Shown one piece after another: positions 12,601-23,671 of a stretch of 64,000 nucleotides of DNA. The position numbers and the translations under genes are program-made. The notes under the pieces were generated by a model. The model was not told the DNA's origin, searched no databases, and saw nothing but the letters and a program-made list of their open reading frames with translations. The stretch lies in NCBI GenBank assembly GCA_964017065.1, contig OZ024788.1, forward strand, positions 7,907,202 through 7,971,201, given 5' to 3'. The DNA is from Haliclona indistincta (lineage: Eukaryota > Porifera > Demospongiae > Haplosclerida > Chalinidae). Each line of letters opens with the position of its first letter. The first letter of the stretch is position 1.

Positions 12601-15600
12601 GCTTTGTTCGTCTCATACCAGCCATTGCAGAATAGAGTAGAGGAGTCCATCCATCACTACCCCCATGGAGGTTAACATCAGCACCATGAGACACTAGTAA
12701 CACTACCATCTCACTGAAAGATGAGAGAGGGTATAATATGAATATAATAGCTATTATATGCTTACATGTTACCAAGGATACAGGCGAGGTGAAGTGGAGT
12801 GTGTCCCTGGTCATTCCGTAGGTTGACACCATCGCCCTCCTCTCCCACAATCTCCCTCACTGCCTCCACATCACCACTTTGCACAGCCAGACACAACGAC
12901 AAGGGTTGCTGGACGGTCACAAAAATTGTGAATAGTATTTGCGTTCATGTCATAAATATGTGTTATCAACAAAGTTTGGCAATGGCTTCAATAAAGGCAA
13001 TTACTATTGCAATTTTCCTGCCTTGTTTATTTAGTGAGATCTGTCCTAAAAATCAATTATTTCACATTATTAACATGGCAAGTGGCATAATTATGACAAT
13101 GCTATTTTCAGCTTCATGAGCTCAATATGCTGCTATTGTTTCATTTTTCTTGGGTATGAAAAAATGTGGTAGAACGAGGCCATGTAATTGTTTCTGGTCT
13201 CCTTGCTAGTCTTATTTTGAAGGTCAATTTTACGTTAATTTTCACGGAGCTGTTTCACATTTTAAAAATAACGTACCTCACAATTCAAAGCCTGCAGGAC
13301 TGCTGCAGGATAACATGTTGAGTTTAGTCTGCCTTAAAAAGCCTGGTCACTATTCTCCAACTGGTTGGACCAGAAACTAGAAATTACTTTTGTGTGGCCT
13401 AAGGCCTTTGGCAATGGTAAGTTGTGATGATTAGTTGCATAAATGAAACCACCAAACCCATTCTATAATGATTCTGTCGCCAAACCCATTCTACAATGAT
13501 TCTGTCGCCAAACCCATTCTACAATGATTCTGTCACCAAACCCATTCTACAATGATTCCGTCACCAAACCCATTCTACAATGATTCTGTCACCAAATCCA
13601 TTCTACAATTATTCTGTCACCAAACCCATTCTACAATGATTCTGTCGCCAAACCCATTCTACAATGATTCTGTCACCAAACCCATTCTACAATGATTCTG
13701 TCACCAAACCCATTCTACAATGATTCTGTCACCAAACCCATTCTACAATGATTCTGTAACCAAACCCATTCTACAATGATTCTGTCACCAAACCCATTCT
13801 ACAATGATTCTGTAACCAAACCCATACTACAATGATTCTGTAACCAAACCCATTCTACAATGATTCTGTATCATGATCAAATGTATGTGTTGTGTGCCGT
13901 ACCTTATTTAGTAGTCTACAAGCATCTCCCTGACACACATTCAATGGAGTGTATCCTCCTGTATCACGAACTAGCTCACTAGCTCCCACTGCTAACAACA
14001 GCTCCACCACACGGCTGTGACCTCCAGCACTAGCATAGTGAAGTGCTGTGCGATGCCTACTACCTCCTCTAGCATCCACATTGACCTAAGAGAGTATACA
14101 AAAAATATAAATAGCAATTGTAGTTTTTTTATGATTTAGGTTCAGGCAAGGTAAGGCAACGAGAATATAAAATCGTTGAATTATTCTTCATCTCATAAGC
14201 TGTACAACAGTAAATTCAAAGTGATGTTGTTGCGCTAAAAAGTATTGTTTATGCTGGTAAATCAGGATGTTGATCAGGATGTTGATAGTCTGGATTCTAA
14301 CATAGCATTCAGGTTCAAATCGTGTTACATTTACTAAGTTGTTGTGTATGTTAACTTACATTATGCACCAGCAGCAGTTCGACAATACTTGCTTGACCGG
14401 CAGCAGCTGCAAGGTGAAGAGGATTCTTGTGTCGAAGACCCCGTACATTGGGAGAGATAAGATTAGAAGAGAGAAGACGAGACACCTCACTACTATCACC
14501 AGCCTCTGCTGCTGCACACAGCATTATAGAGTTCAGCAACAGCTTTCTGAGAGAATGATATAAACAAATCACACGCGGTTTGACTTAGTCTTTTCACTAT
14601 CAACTATAATTTTTTTTTCAAACGCTGGTACTGTGCAGTCTATCTCACCTGATTTCATAGTTGGTCGTGAGGGATAGTGGTGTGTGGTGCTCCACATTGC
14701 GCAACTCTAAGTCAGCGCCGTGCATCAGGAGTACTGACATTACCTCCGCGTGATTGCGCAATGCAGCAAGGTGGACAGCATTGTAGCTCATCTCACCAGC
14801 AGTTAGATTAACCTGTATCGGTAGATGCGGTGATTTGTCAACATATTCAATAACAACTCACATCTGCTCCTTTATCGAGGAGGTAGTTGATCATTTTCAT
14901 GTCAGCGTTGTTGATGGCAATGTGGAGCAAGAGCTGTGGAGTGTGCTTGATAGCAGGACGGGGAGTAGTTGGAGCTACAGACTGTCGCATAGGCCTTTTT
15001 GTTTCCGAGAGAGCAAAAGCATTTTCCTCATCTTTGTACGAAGGAGGAGTGTAGACAGCATTGACGTCAAATCCTTTCTGACTATCAAAACCAGTTTGGT
15101 GGAATGAAAGCTTGCTGCTTTTCCTTGGGTCTCCCTCCTCTTCTACTACAGTAAGAGTTGGTAGTATTGGTGGACAAAGAGATTCTATCAGATCCTTCAA
15201 CTCTGTCAGTTTCCCATTGCGTGCCAGGTAAAAGGCGTTCGCAAGATTATCTACTTCTTTTGGTAAAGCTGAAAGCTGCCAGACAATTTGACCAGTCATG
15301 AAGCGAACACCGCAAGTGAGAGAGAGTGGAAAAACTGCTGATTCAGAGTAAGTTTCACTACACAAACACAAGGCGCCATTGTCCGTCAGGTTCTCAAGCA
15401 CAAAGCAACCACTTCTACTCTGTTCATTATCATCTTCCCAGCCAATGTAGCAATGCTCCTTTTCGAGCCCACTTTCTCTAGGAAGAGTAATGGTGCAATG
15501 GGGAGCCACTCCGATCGATGCTCCCTCTGGTCCAATATGGTATTCTTGTCCAACCATACGTCGAAGAGCAAATGGAACAGATACATTCTCTGCTCCTTCT

Positions 15601-16256
15601 TCAACTCTCAGTATCTTCAGCTTTACAAACTTGCCGAGCAACAGGTGCAATGCTTCTAGAAATTTAATTAGGAGAAGGACAATTAATTATATGATACACT
15701 TCAAAGATATAACACACTAGTTAGCTGTGATAGTATGCTTTGTGCATGTGTAGTGTTGAGAACACTTATGTAAACTACGAACCTGTAAATTGTTAACTGA
15801 AAAATTAGTTTTAGTCACTTTGCTATTATGCAAGGTCAAGAGCAATTCAATTTAATTAAAACTGGCTTTTAAAAACAGGAAATGATTATGTTGCACCTTT
15901 TGCAATACTGAGCTATCTAATCACCTGCAGGCGGCACCATGCCCAAGGGTTTATGCATGTTTAAACAATGTTGCAGCAGTCACCTTGATCCTCCTGGTCA
16001 CCATGATCGAATGATCCCATTCCTCTCATCTGCATGAAGATGTCATGGCTGCGTCCAACTCTTCTTCCACCTCTCCTCATGCCAACACCACTATCCCGTC
16101 TCTCTCCCACTCTCAGCTGGGTAATAGCTGATTGGTAGTTTCTCTCCCTCTCACGTATGTACTCCTCTAGTCCAGATATGTACTGGTGAGCCTGCCCTAG
16201 CTGCTTGAGCAGCACAGACCCTTCCAGACTATGGCTGCGTCTGGACCGACCTGCCA
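9634..16256 (-). CDS. FHA-ankyrin repeat-RING finger protein
   Basis: Multi-exon gene; no named orthologue recognised. Order of parts: a basic/coiled-coil start (MAGRSRRSHSLEGSVL..., exon 16256-15984); an FHA-like domain in exon 15655-14862 (HIGPEGASIG...KEHCYIGW...LTDNGALCL); then about ten ankyrin repeats spread over small exons (TALHYASAGGHSRVVELLL, TPLHLACILGN, VVLLVSHGADVN, VLHEACEGESEELVELLL, TPLHITSRANNIDVTRLLL). A coiled coil interrupts them (RETLEKVEEELNRRLSEL, about 12340). The C-terminal IAP-like RING reads CLICMDNLINTIILPCGH, then AFCKECVTKITQC and ALDRKPIREVIPL after the intron 9727-10093. The last zinc-ligand Cys is Asp, as in RBX1. It is a probable E3 ubiquitin ligase; substrate and location are unknown. 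It is head to head with tectonic, 364 bp apart. The stop TGA is at 9636-9634. Confidence 0.82.
12523..12596. repeat. Short hairpin in ankyrin-gene intron
   Basis: AACAGGAATCCATAATCAAC and GTTGATTATGGACTCCTGTT are inverted copies with one mismatch, separated by about 35 bp. It resembles a small MITE. It lies between two ankyrin exons. Confidence 0.6.
13451..13870. repeat. Minisatellite, 28-bp unit x 15
   Basis: Fifteen contiguous copies of a 28-bp unit (core ACCAAACCCATTCTAC + AATGATTCTGTC), with sparse substitutions, mostly the GTCACC/GTCGCC/GTAACC variants at the junction. The span is exactly 420 bp with no length change. It lies in an intron of the FHA-ankyrin-RING gene, just beyond the acceptor side of an ankyrin exon. 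There are no unique spacers, so it is not a CRISPR array. Confidence 0.95.
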
Positions 16257-16620
16257 TACTGTATCAGCGTTGACTAGACTACTGTGGGACCTGAGTGAAA
16301 AGAAATGCGCACAACCTCCGCATGTACTGTAAGTCTAGGTCTAACTTACAATTTGTATCGGATGCTATGCTCGCGAAATGCATGCAAATTCGAGTGCAAA
16401 TTGCAAACTGATCAGTACAGTCTTGAGAGTTGAGACAGTCTGTGATAGATCACAATTTTTGCAGCTTCAGTTCTGCAGTCACAGAGCTTAACTCAAGCAA
16501 CAAAGTCGCTCGGCTGTGTGATGACTTGATCACAGTACACTCACCATAGACTCCGCTCGATCTCGACCTCGGGACCTTGTTTTCTATGATTCCAGTTAGA
16601 GCGCACCAACACATCTGAAC
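16257..16620. promoter_or_regulatory. Divergent interval, FHA-ANK-RING / tectonic
   Basis: 364 bp separate the two start codons. An intron donor-like site lies just upstream of the minus-strand start. No TATA box is evident. A shared promoter is inferred. Confidence 0.45.
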
Positions 16621-19600
16621 ATGGCGTCGCAGCCGGTGTTGTGTTTGGCACTTCTTCTTGCCTCTGTGTCGTGCATTCTCCAGTCAGTTTCTGGTCAAAC
16701 CATCACCATGTCATATGTGGACGTCAGTTCTTCGCTTGATACTGATAGCTATGTAATGGACACGATCTCTGACACAATAATGGAGCCCACCGCGACTTTG
16801 TCGATCATGGACTCGATCATGGATATCACGTTAGTTGCGCATATTCTTGTTGTTTAATGTTGTATTATAACAATTTTCAGTTTCACAAGTGCAGTTGTCA
16901 TGCCCACACCTATATCTACACCCCTATCTTTCAACCTATCTAGTCTGAGTGCCGGTTAGTTTAGTAAGTCTATATCATTATTTTTTGACTTTTGTGCTAA
17001 CAGACTGCCCATGTGACTTGTGTGTTGGGTCATGTGACCTGGACTGTTGCTGTGACAACGACTGCTCAACATTTGAAATAGCATCATTCTCCCAATGCAT
17101 TGATAGATTAACCAGGTATTCTTTATTGGTGTTTTTACTAATAGTTTGTTATCGTGTATTCACAGTACCAACACAGAAATATGTATTTCAGCTGAAGCAA
17201 TCTTTCGTTCCTCTTTCACGTCTACCTCTGCCTCGCGTCTCTTTTGTGTTTTAACAGACAATTATCCCGGTCGCCTCCAGTTCTCTCAACCACAGTATAT
17301 CACAACAACTGAGTTACTCACACAGCAGCTAGCCTCACACACTTCACCTGGTGATATCTCTTCTAATACACCCTCTCTTCTCCTAACTACCTCCACCTAT
17401 CGATCAGGAGACCCTGTCCAAGTCAGCTTTGCCTCTTCATCTCGAGGATTTCTTTCTCTTCCAGCTCCTCTTAACAGTAGACTATGTCATGACGGGAACC
17501 CGATCACTTATTTGTCCGATGCCTCTAGTACTTGTGAGCGACGATGGCAGTCATTGGAAGCTGTCTGCACTAACTCTTCAGCGCTCAATGCACTTAACTA
17601 TTTTTTCAACTTTTCTATCTATGGTTTACCTTCTTCTTCCTTAACTCCCATCACGCTTGGCTCGTATACTTGCCGTAATTCTACCGGTGATAATGTGTCA
17701 TGTGACTCTTCAACTCCTTCCACTCCTGAGTACAATACTTCTGCTTCATGTGAAAATGTCTTACTGGAACTTTCATACACTATACGTCACAATGGATCAC
17801 AAGGAATAACCAGTGTAACAGCTGATATTGTGATAGGTCAAATTGATAATGACGTCACTTCGCTGCAGCAAAGCTTTTCAGTACGTTTTTTACTTGATGG
17901 TGAAGTTGACGGCGCTTCAACAAAGCGGTCAGGTAATCCTGGTTATGGTGATGGTCGACCGATCCTTGGTGGAGTGCTTGAAGGTGATGCGGTGAATGTG
18001 AGCAGTGACACTAGTGAGTGGGTGACGGTGATGATGGGAGGAGGGGTGTGTCAGGTGGGCGGGGCAAGATTGAACGTGCAGTTTAGAGAAGACTTGAGAA
18101 CAGCTTGCATTTTGAAGTAAGTTCTTAGTAAAAATTTGCGTGATAATTTTTCTTTTTTTTTTAGTGTTAATACATCTGAAGTCACTAGCGGTGACTGTGC
18201 TAGTCTTCGTGAGCAGACTCTGCAGATTCTATGGGCCGGGTCACTAGTAGATCAAATTGGAATTTATGGGAATTCTGATTCAGCGAATGTCTCTCAGTGG
18301 ATATCTCTCTTGTCCACACCTCCTGCTACTACCAGTGAGGTTAGTCAACACCTTTACAATCATAACTTTTTCATAGTTGCGTAGCATTGCATGCAGAAAT
18401 ACTATATTATGTAGAAATAAAGGGATAATAATTATTCTGATATGTATTAAGTATGCCTCGGTGGGCGGAGCCACGAGGCATACAGTAGTCGTGGTGTCAA
18501 TCAGTCATTCAGTCAGTCTGTCGCAATGATTTCTTGTAGCTTGCTGAAAACTAATCGCTGAAACAAGCAACACGGGTAGAAATCGATACTTGCTCGGATT
18601 TGAATTTTCAGAATTTTGATTAGTGCGTAAGTTACCGCGTGAATTGCTCACGTCTGGTTCAGTTTTGTAGCACACGCTGAAAGTTAAGCTCTGAAACTAG
18701 CAATGCAAGTAGTACACGGTATTATCTCGCTCTAGAACATGTGAAACTTTATACGAAGCTTAGTTCGTGAGTTATGGCGCAATTTGCTCACTCGCGATTG
18801 ATCATGGCTGTTGCTGGCGATCTGGAGTTCTTCAAAGGCAAAGCTATTCACAGTTGATTGCCAAGAAGCTGATAGGTTAGAATTTCACTACAGCAATTGT
18901 GTAAGCAAACTATAGACACTATCTCGCTTGTGTGCACTTGAACTGAACATTATAGACACGCCCAGTTGAATTAGTGGTCAGCACTGATTGGCTTCTGATT
19001 GCATAACTATTATACTGCATTGTGATTGCTGTACAGAAAGGTATAATAGCTGCAGTTTGTTGCTGTGTATGTGAAATGGTTGCATTCCACCAGACCTAGG
19101 CATCTTTAAAGCTAGTAAAAATCGCTTTCATGCATTAATTGTCTATCAATTGCCTGTACTTCATTATGCCTCGGTGGGCGGAGCCACGGGGCATATGGTA
19201 GTCATTTTGTGTATCTGTCTGTCGGCAGGATTTCTCGATGCTCGCTGAAAACTAAGCGCTAAAACATGCGACACAAGCTAAAGTTGATATTTGCTTGAAA
19301 ATTTTGGTTATAAGGCTCTGTTTGATGGCGTGATTTGCCTACCTCGGTTTCCAATTACTCTTGTACTGATATTATTTTCTTTCTTTCAGTACAAAATTCT
19401 GATCTATATCCTCATGGTTATCACGTCACAAAGTGAAAAAAATGTTTATCTTCTTCTTATTCAGCAAAAAATTTGACCCTAGCAACTCCACCTTTATAAT
19501 AACTGATAACGCCTACGTATTCGTAAGTGACCGGTTAGCTCAGTGGCTAGTGCGTTAGCTTTATAACGTGGGGTACCCGGGTTCGAACCCTGGTCAGACT

Positions 19601-20954
19601 ATGTGTTGAAAAAAAAATCAAAAAACTTTTTTAATTGAGAGTGCTATCAGTCCTTGTGGTACCACACCCTTCACATAGTGGAGGAGCCGCTTGGGATCTG
19701 TGTGACTATCCTCCCCACTAATGACTTACGAGCCGAGTTGTTAAGGACTGATATGTACTCTCACCCGTTAGCCACGATTCTTCATGTCTACCTGTTCGCC
19801 ACGATTCTTCTTGTCATATGAGCTGTCTCCTCTGGATCGTCTGACCTCTCACCCGTAAGACACGGTTCTTCATGTCAGTCACTGTCCTTGGATCCTCTGA
19901 CCCGTAAGCTAAGCTGTTTTTTTGTCAATTAGAATGCATACCTGCATAGTAACGCTGACCAATCAAATTGACTTTATGTGTATCGTGAATATGCAAGATC
20001 TTCGCAATCAAAAATTGTATTGTCAATTGTATTGTCTACCCGTGCGGGTTATGCGTTTGTGTCCGTCTGTGTATTATGTGTGTATACTATAATACTGGCT
20101 TATTCGTATGTTTCACTTTACAAGACTCTCTCTCTCTCTCCTTAGTGTCAGTCAGTGGTGACAGGAATCCAGTTACTGATACTCTACTCATTCACTGGGT
20201 CTCTCTCGTCTCCTCAAGGCACCATCACTGGAGCTGAGCTGAGATATTTCACACAGGACTTACAGCAACCAGTGGTACGTCAACCAGCTGTCATACAGTG
20301 AACCTTGCTAGCCATAAGCAAACACAACTTTATCGGACATTTTGTAGTGGAAATTTGGAGGGTCTACTGTATGAAAACACTGAGATAATTATAGTGTGCA
20401 TGGGGTGCATGCTGATTTAAATCTTTGAAACACAGACACAGGCATCCAGATGTTTGGTGGATTGTCTGTAGTTATTCAATCAGTACTACTGTATAGCGGG
20501 CAATTTTCTCGTTTTTTTTTGCGGGTTTTGCTCAAACTGCGAAAATAAAACGCGCGAATCTTGACGAAATGTATTGTGTTAATTTGTAAGTCATGGTCTG
20601 TTCGCGAAAAAGCTGAAGTGCTTAATTCACGAAAAATTAGGCCCGTGAAAATGACCCGCTATATGGTATTGTAGAGGTATGTGTCACTGCAGCTCTTATA
20701 CCAATATTCCTCTACAGTGCAGTGGTATATCATGCTCTACCAGCTCCACCTTCCCTATCACTCTGGAGACTAGCGTCACGTTCATTCCTACCTACTCTCC
20801 TCCCTCTCAAGTGCTGCGTAGTACTACCACCAATGTCCGTACTCTACCACAGGACTTCCTCTATCCTTTCTTTATACCAAGCTCTGCTCACATGTCAGCC
20901 AGCTGCTGGAAACACATCATAACTATCTTAGTGTTATTAACTTTATTCTTATAA
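16621..20954 (+). CDS. TCTN: Tectonic (ciliary transition-zone protein)
   Basis: Homologue of the tectonic family (TCTN1/2/3), secreted or membrane-anchored members of the MKS/B9 transition-zone complex that gates membrane proteins into cilia. The start at 16621 is followed by a signal peptide (LCLALLLASVSCILQSVSG). Exon 3 carries the family hallmark Cys cluster: CPCDLCVGSCDLDCCCDNDC. A long exon to 18118 encodes the beta-rich ectodomain, and 18165-18338, 20144-20275 and 20717-20954 complete it. The tail TILVLLTLFL is a hydrophobic C-terminus that could be a membrane anchor. Junction phases all fit (for example AC/T at exon 1-2, AG/T at exon 3-4). The 1.8-kb intron 18339-20143 is full of repeats. 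The sequence does not let me choose between TCTN paralogues; a single invertebrate ancestor-type gene is likely. Confidence 0.9.
18452..19100. repeat. Inverted-repeat element with TATGCCTCGGTG ends, plus second left end at 19165
   Basis: The left end TATGCCTCGGTGGGCGGAGC is itself followed by its inverse (CACGAGGCATA), forming a short hairpin. The right end near 19085 (CCACCAGACCTAGGCAT) is a decayed inverse copy. A second copy of the left end starts at 19164. The right portion recurs at 41440-41610, where its terminus is CCACCGAGGCATA, and partly at 43560-43670. This is a MITE-like family inside the tectonic intron. Confidence 0.6.
19528..19625 (+). repeat. tRNA-derived SINE head
   Basis: There is a perfect pol III A box (TAGCTCAGTGG, 19536-19546) and B box (GGTTCGAACCC, 19580-19590) at tRNA spacing, a pairing T arm, and an anticodon-loop-like TTTATAA. 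The 7-bp acceptor stem does not pair. An A-rich stretch follows. This fits a SINE or tRNA pseudogene in the tectonic intron better than a working tRNA. Confidence 0.7.
20487..20668. repeat. MITE, TACCGTATAGC family, copy b
   Basis: 182 bp between exons of tectonic. The left end TACTGTATAGCGGGCAATTT and right end ATGACCCGCTATATGGTA are inverted. The interior is rich in TTCGCGAAAA-like words, as in the other copies. Confidence 0.75.
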
Positions 20955-21049
20955 CTTATAAAAGAGTTCATTGATTTTGCATGCATCTTATTAACTGGGC
21001 GTGACCGGCCACGCCCACATACTTTTTTCACGTGGTATCTACAGCACCA

Positions 21050-23341
21050 ATGTCTGTTGGGGCTACAGTTACTAGAGGCTTGAAGACACTGTTTGTGTCT
21101 CGGTTGCACTGGACATTGTGTGCTGGTAAGTCGACACGAAGCTGTGACCAATCATCCATCGCTTACTGCTGCTGATCATTTCACTGTAGAGGATTTGAGT
21201 AGTCATTTCTCAAAATATGGACCTGTAAAACGCGCCAATGTGATTTTTGTAAGTTTGTTACCATATGCCTCCTGGTTAGGAATTTTCTTTGTCTGATGGG
21301 GAACTAATCAGCATGCCAATGGGTCATGGTTTTGTTGTAAGCTAGGCTAGCTATAGTTCCAATCCAGAAGGGGGCTGAATTATGCTTTGATGGGCGAGTG
21401 CGATGTGCCTCACGATTTGATGTATGTAAAGCATACTGCTTACACAGCTTCACTGTTGCTGATGACAGCTGCAATAAAGCAAGATGCAGATATTCATGGT
21501 TATTGTGTATAGGGGATAGCTGAACTAGAGGAATCCTGTCCATTTGTTCTGCATTCCCAGGCGCTCAGGAGATATTCCTGTCAGCAAAGTAGGAGGCTGC
21601 TCACTGTCACTGGCTAAAAGTAACTCCAGACAGACAGTACTTCAGTTGCAGCCAGCTCTTGAGCATGAGCTTCCAGCATACGACATACACGATTGTTTTT
21701 TGTAAAAATTTGTATGTTTAATTTTCGTGATTAATCCAATCCACAAAATGTTTTAACTGTGAAATCTTCCTGACTTAAAGTAGATTGCAATGTTGTGTCA
21801 AGATGCATTTACCTAGCCCTGTAGCATTGAGAATGTATGCTGGTGCAAGGATATGTCTATAGAACTATTAGTTGTTCAGTTGTTATCAGTTATTGTTTAT
21901 TTGCTACAGGACTTGAAAACTGGTCGCTCCAGAGGTTACGGCTTTGTTGAAATGGAAACTTTGGAAGATGCTGAAAGTGCTTTGTCTTCACCAAAGCAAC
22001 AGATTGACAACTATACGGTAATTGAATTTCTGTCCAATTCTCATTACAATTGGTTGTCTTGTATTATCAGATATTATAAGAGGGGTAGCTGGGTTGATAT
22101 GATGTTATACCAAAATTAGTCCCGCTGGCCCGACCCGTAATGCTTGTCTAGGGAAAACCACCAGGTTTTGGTGAACAGTAGGAATGGTAGATTTTACGTG
22201 AAGCTCACTGTACTGAAACACCGTTTTTGCCGAGTTTCTATTTACTATGGGTTTGGATTAGTGTTAACACAGTTTACTCCACAACTGCAAGAACCAGAGT
22301 TTTGCTAAGCTGTTCAATTAGCATCCATGTGTTCGTGCGATTATAATGACATAAGCTGTAATCTGATTGGCACAACAGATTTCTGTCGCAGATCCATGAA
22401 AACCAGCTGGTAGTTTCCTCAGATCCTAAACCTCAAGCGTTACGGATCGGGCCAGTGAGACGACCCCAAAATTTCCTGTGACTGTAGAATGGCAACGATT
22501 GACTGTCAACGGCCAACTGCAAACAGCGATGAAGCAGTGATTATCAGGCAGTCATTACTGCGCCAAAATGCTTAGTCTCGTAGACCAGACCTTATGGTGG
22601 TGGAAATGCCTCCTAGCAACTAACACCGACACATTACCTGGACTGGCCACGAAATAACTCACCACAACTCACAACCTTGTTTATGACAAAGATTAATGTT
22701 TAATAAATTCAACGAAGTGTTCGCTGTGGCACATTGCCAGGTTGTATGCCCAGCTTGCATGTATCCAAACAATAAGTTATAGTGGACACACTCAGATAAT
22801 GGCAGGTTGTTCATTTTATACATACATCTTTTTATACATCTTCGAATGTGCGATATATTTTCAGCCTGTCCCAAAGATGGTTACCATAGCTACTGTTTTT
22901 GTTATCGAACGATAGTAGTCTCTGAAAATAGGCAACTCTGTTATCATTTTTCTAAAAATCTTTAGCGTATTAGTGTGTATGCCTACCTATTTAAATAACC
23001 CCAAGGGCAATGTCCAAGGGGTTATCACACGTTAGGAATTGTATTTCATATGCACACAATGACACAAGGCATGTGATAGCATGCTTGTCATTATTGGGGC
23101 ACCACCATTATATTGCTTAGTTACAATTATTTGCTTGTCGTACCCCTCATTTAAAATCTGAGGTGCATGTACTCTCATTGCATTTAAGGTCAAACTGTTT
23201 AAATGCCAACCCCATACCAAGACCAGAATTACACCATATCAATCAAGTCTCTTTTGCTTTATCAAGTTGTGCAGAAACGTATTCAATTATTGTTGTTTCA
23301 TACAGGTGTCAGTTGCTCCAGGAGCTCGAAATTCAACCTGA
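21050..23341 (+). CDS. Small SLIRP-like RRM RNA-binding protein
   Basis: Four exons (21050-21125, 21190-21248, 21910-22017, 23306-23341) sum to 279 nt and a 92-residue protein that is almost one RRM. RNP2 lies in KTLFVSRLHWTL, the first helix is EDLSSHFSKYG, then VKRANVIFD, and RNP1 is RSRGYGFVEM. Size, the LFVSRLHWT start and the near absence of flanking sequence resemble SLIRP, the mitochondrial mRNA-stabilising partner of LRPPRC. The basic N-terminus (MSVGATVTRGLK) could be a mitochondrial presequence. All four junctions keep frame. The start is only 95 bp after the tectonic stop. Another small RRM protein is possible, so no symbol is given. Confidence 0.72.
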
Positions 23342-23671
23342 AGATACTATTTGAAGCACTTCAATATAATGTGCACTTGCTATCACAACATTGTCATATT
23401 ATAATAGCAGAAAGTGAATGTCAAATGAATGTTCTATGCTATCAGTGATTCTTCCTGCACCATGCATGGATGGATATGTCTTGGCTTTTTTCTGCCTTAC
23501 TAGTTCGTGCTCTCGTAAGTGCCTTCATCTGACATGTGCTGCTGCTGCTGTAGTAGTAAGCCCTTTCACTTTTGTCGAGGAGGGCTCGCTCAGACTCGAG
23601 CTCACGTGTAGGGGGCGAGGCATGATATGAGACAATATTTTTTCTGCTCGAATTTCTGTAAGTAAAGAACT

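Noticed and set aside
13451..13870. CRISPR-like direct repeats
   Set aside because: Units are contiguous with no unique spacers, and it lies in a eukaryotic intron; it is a minisatellite.
19528..19601. Functional tRNA gene
   Set aside because: A and B boxes are perfect but the acceptor stem does not pair; a SINE or pseudogene fits better.
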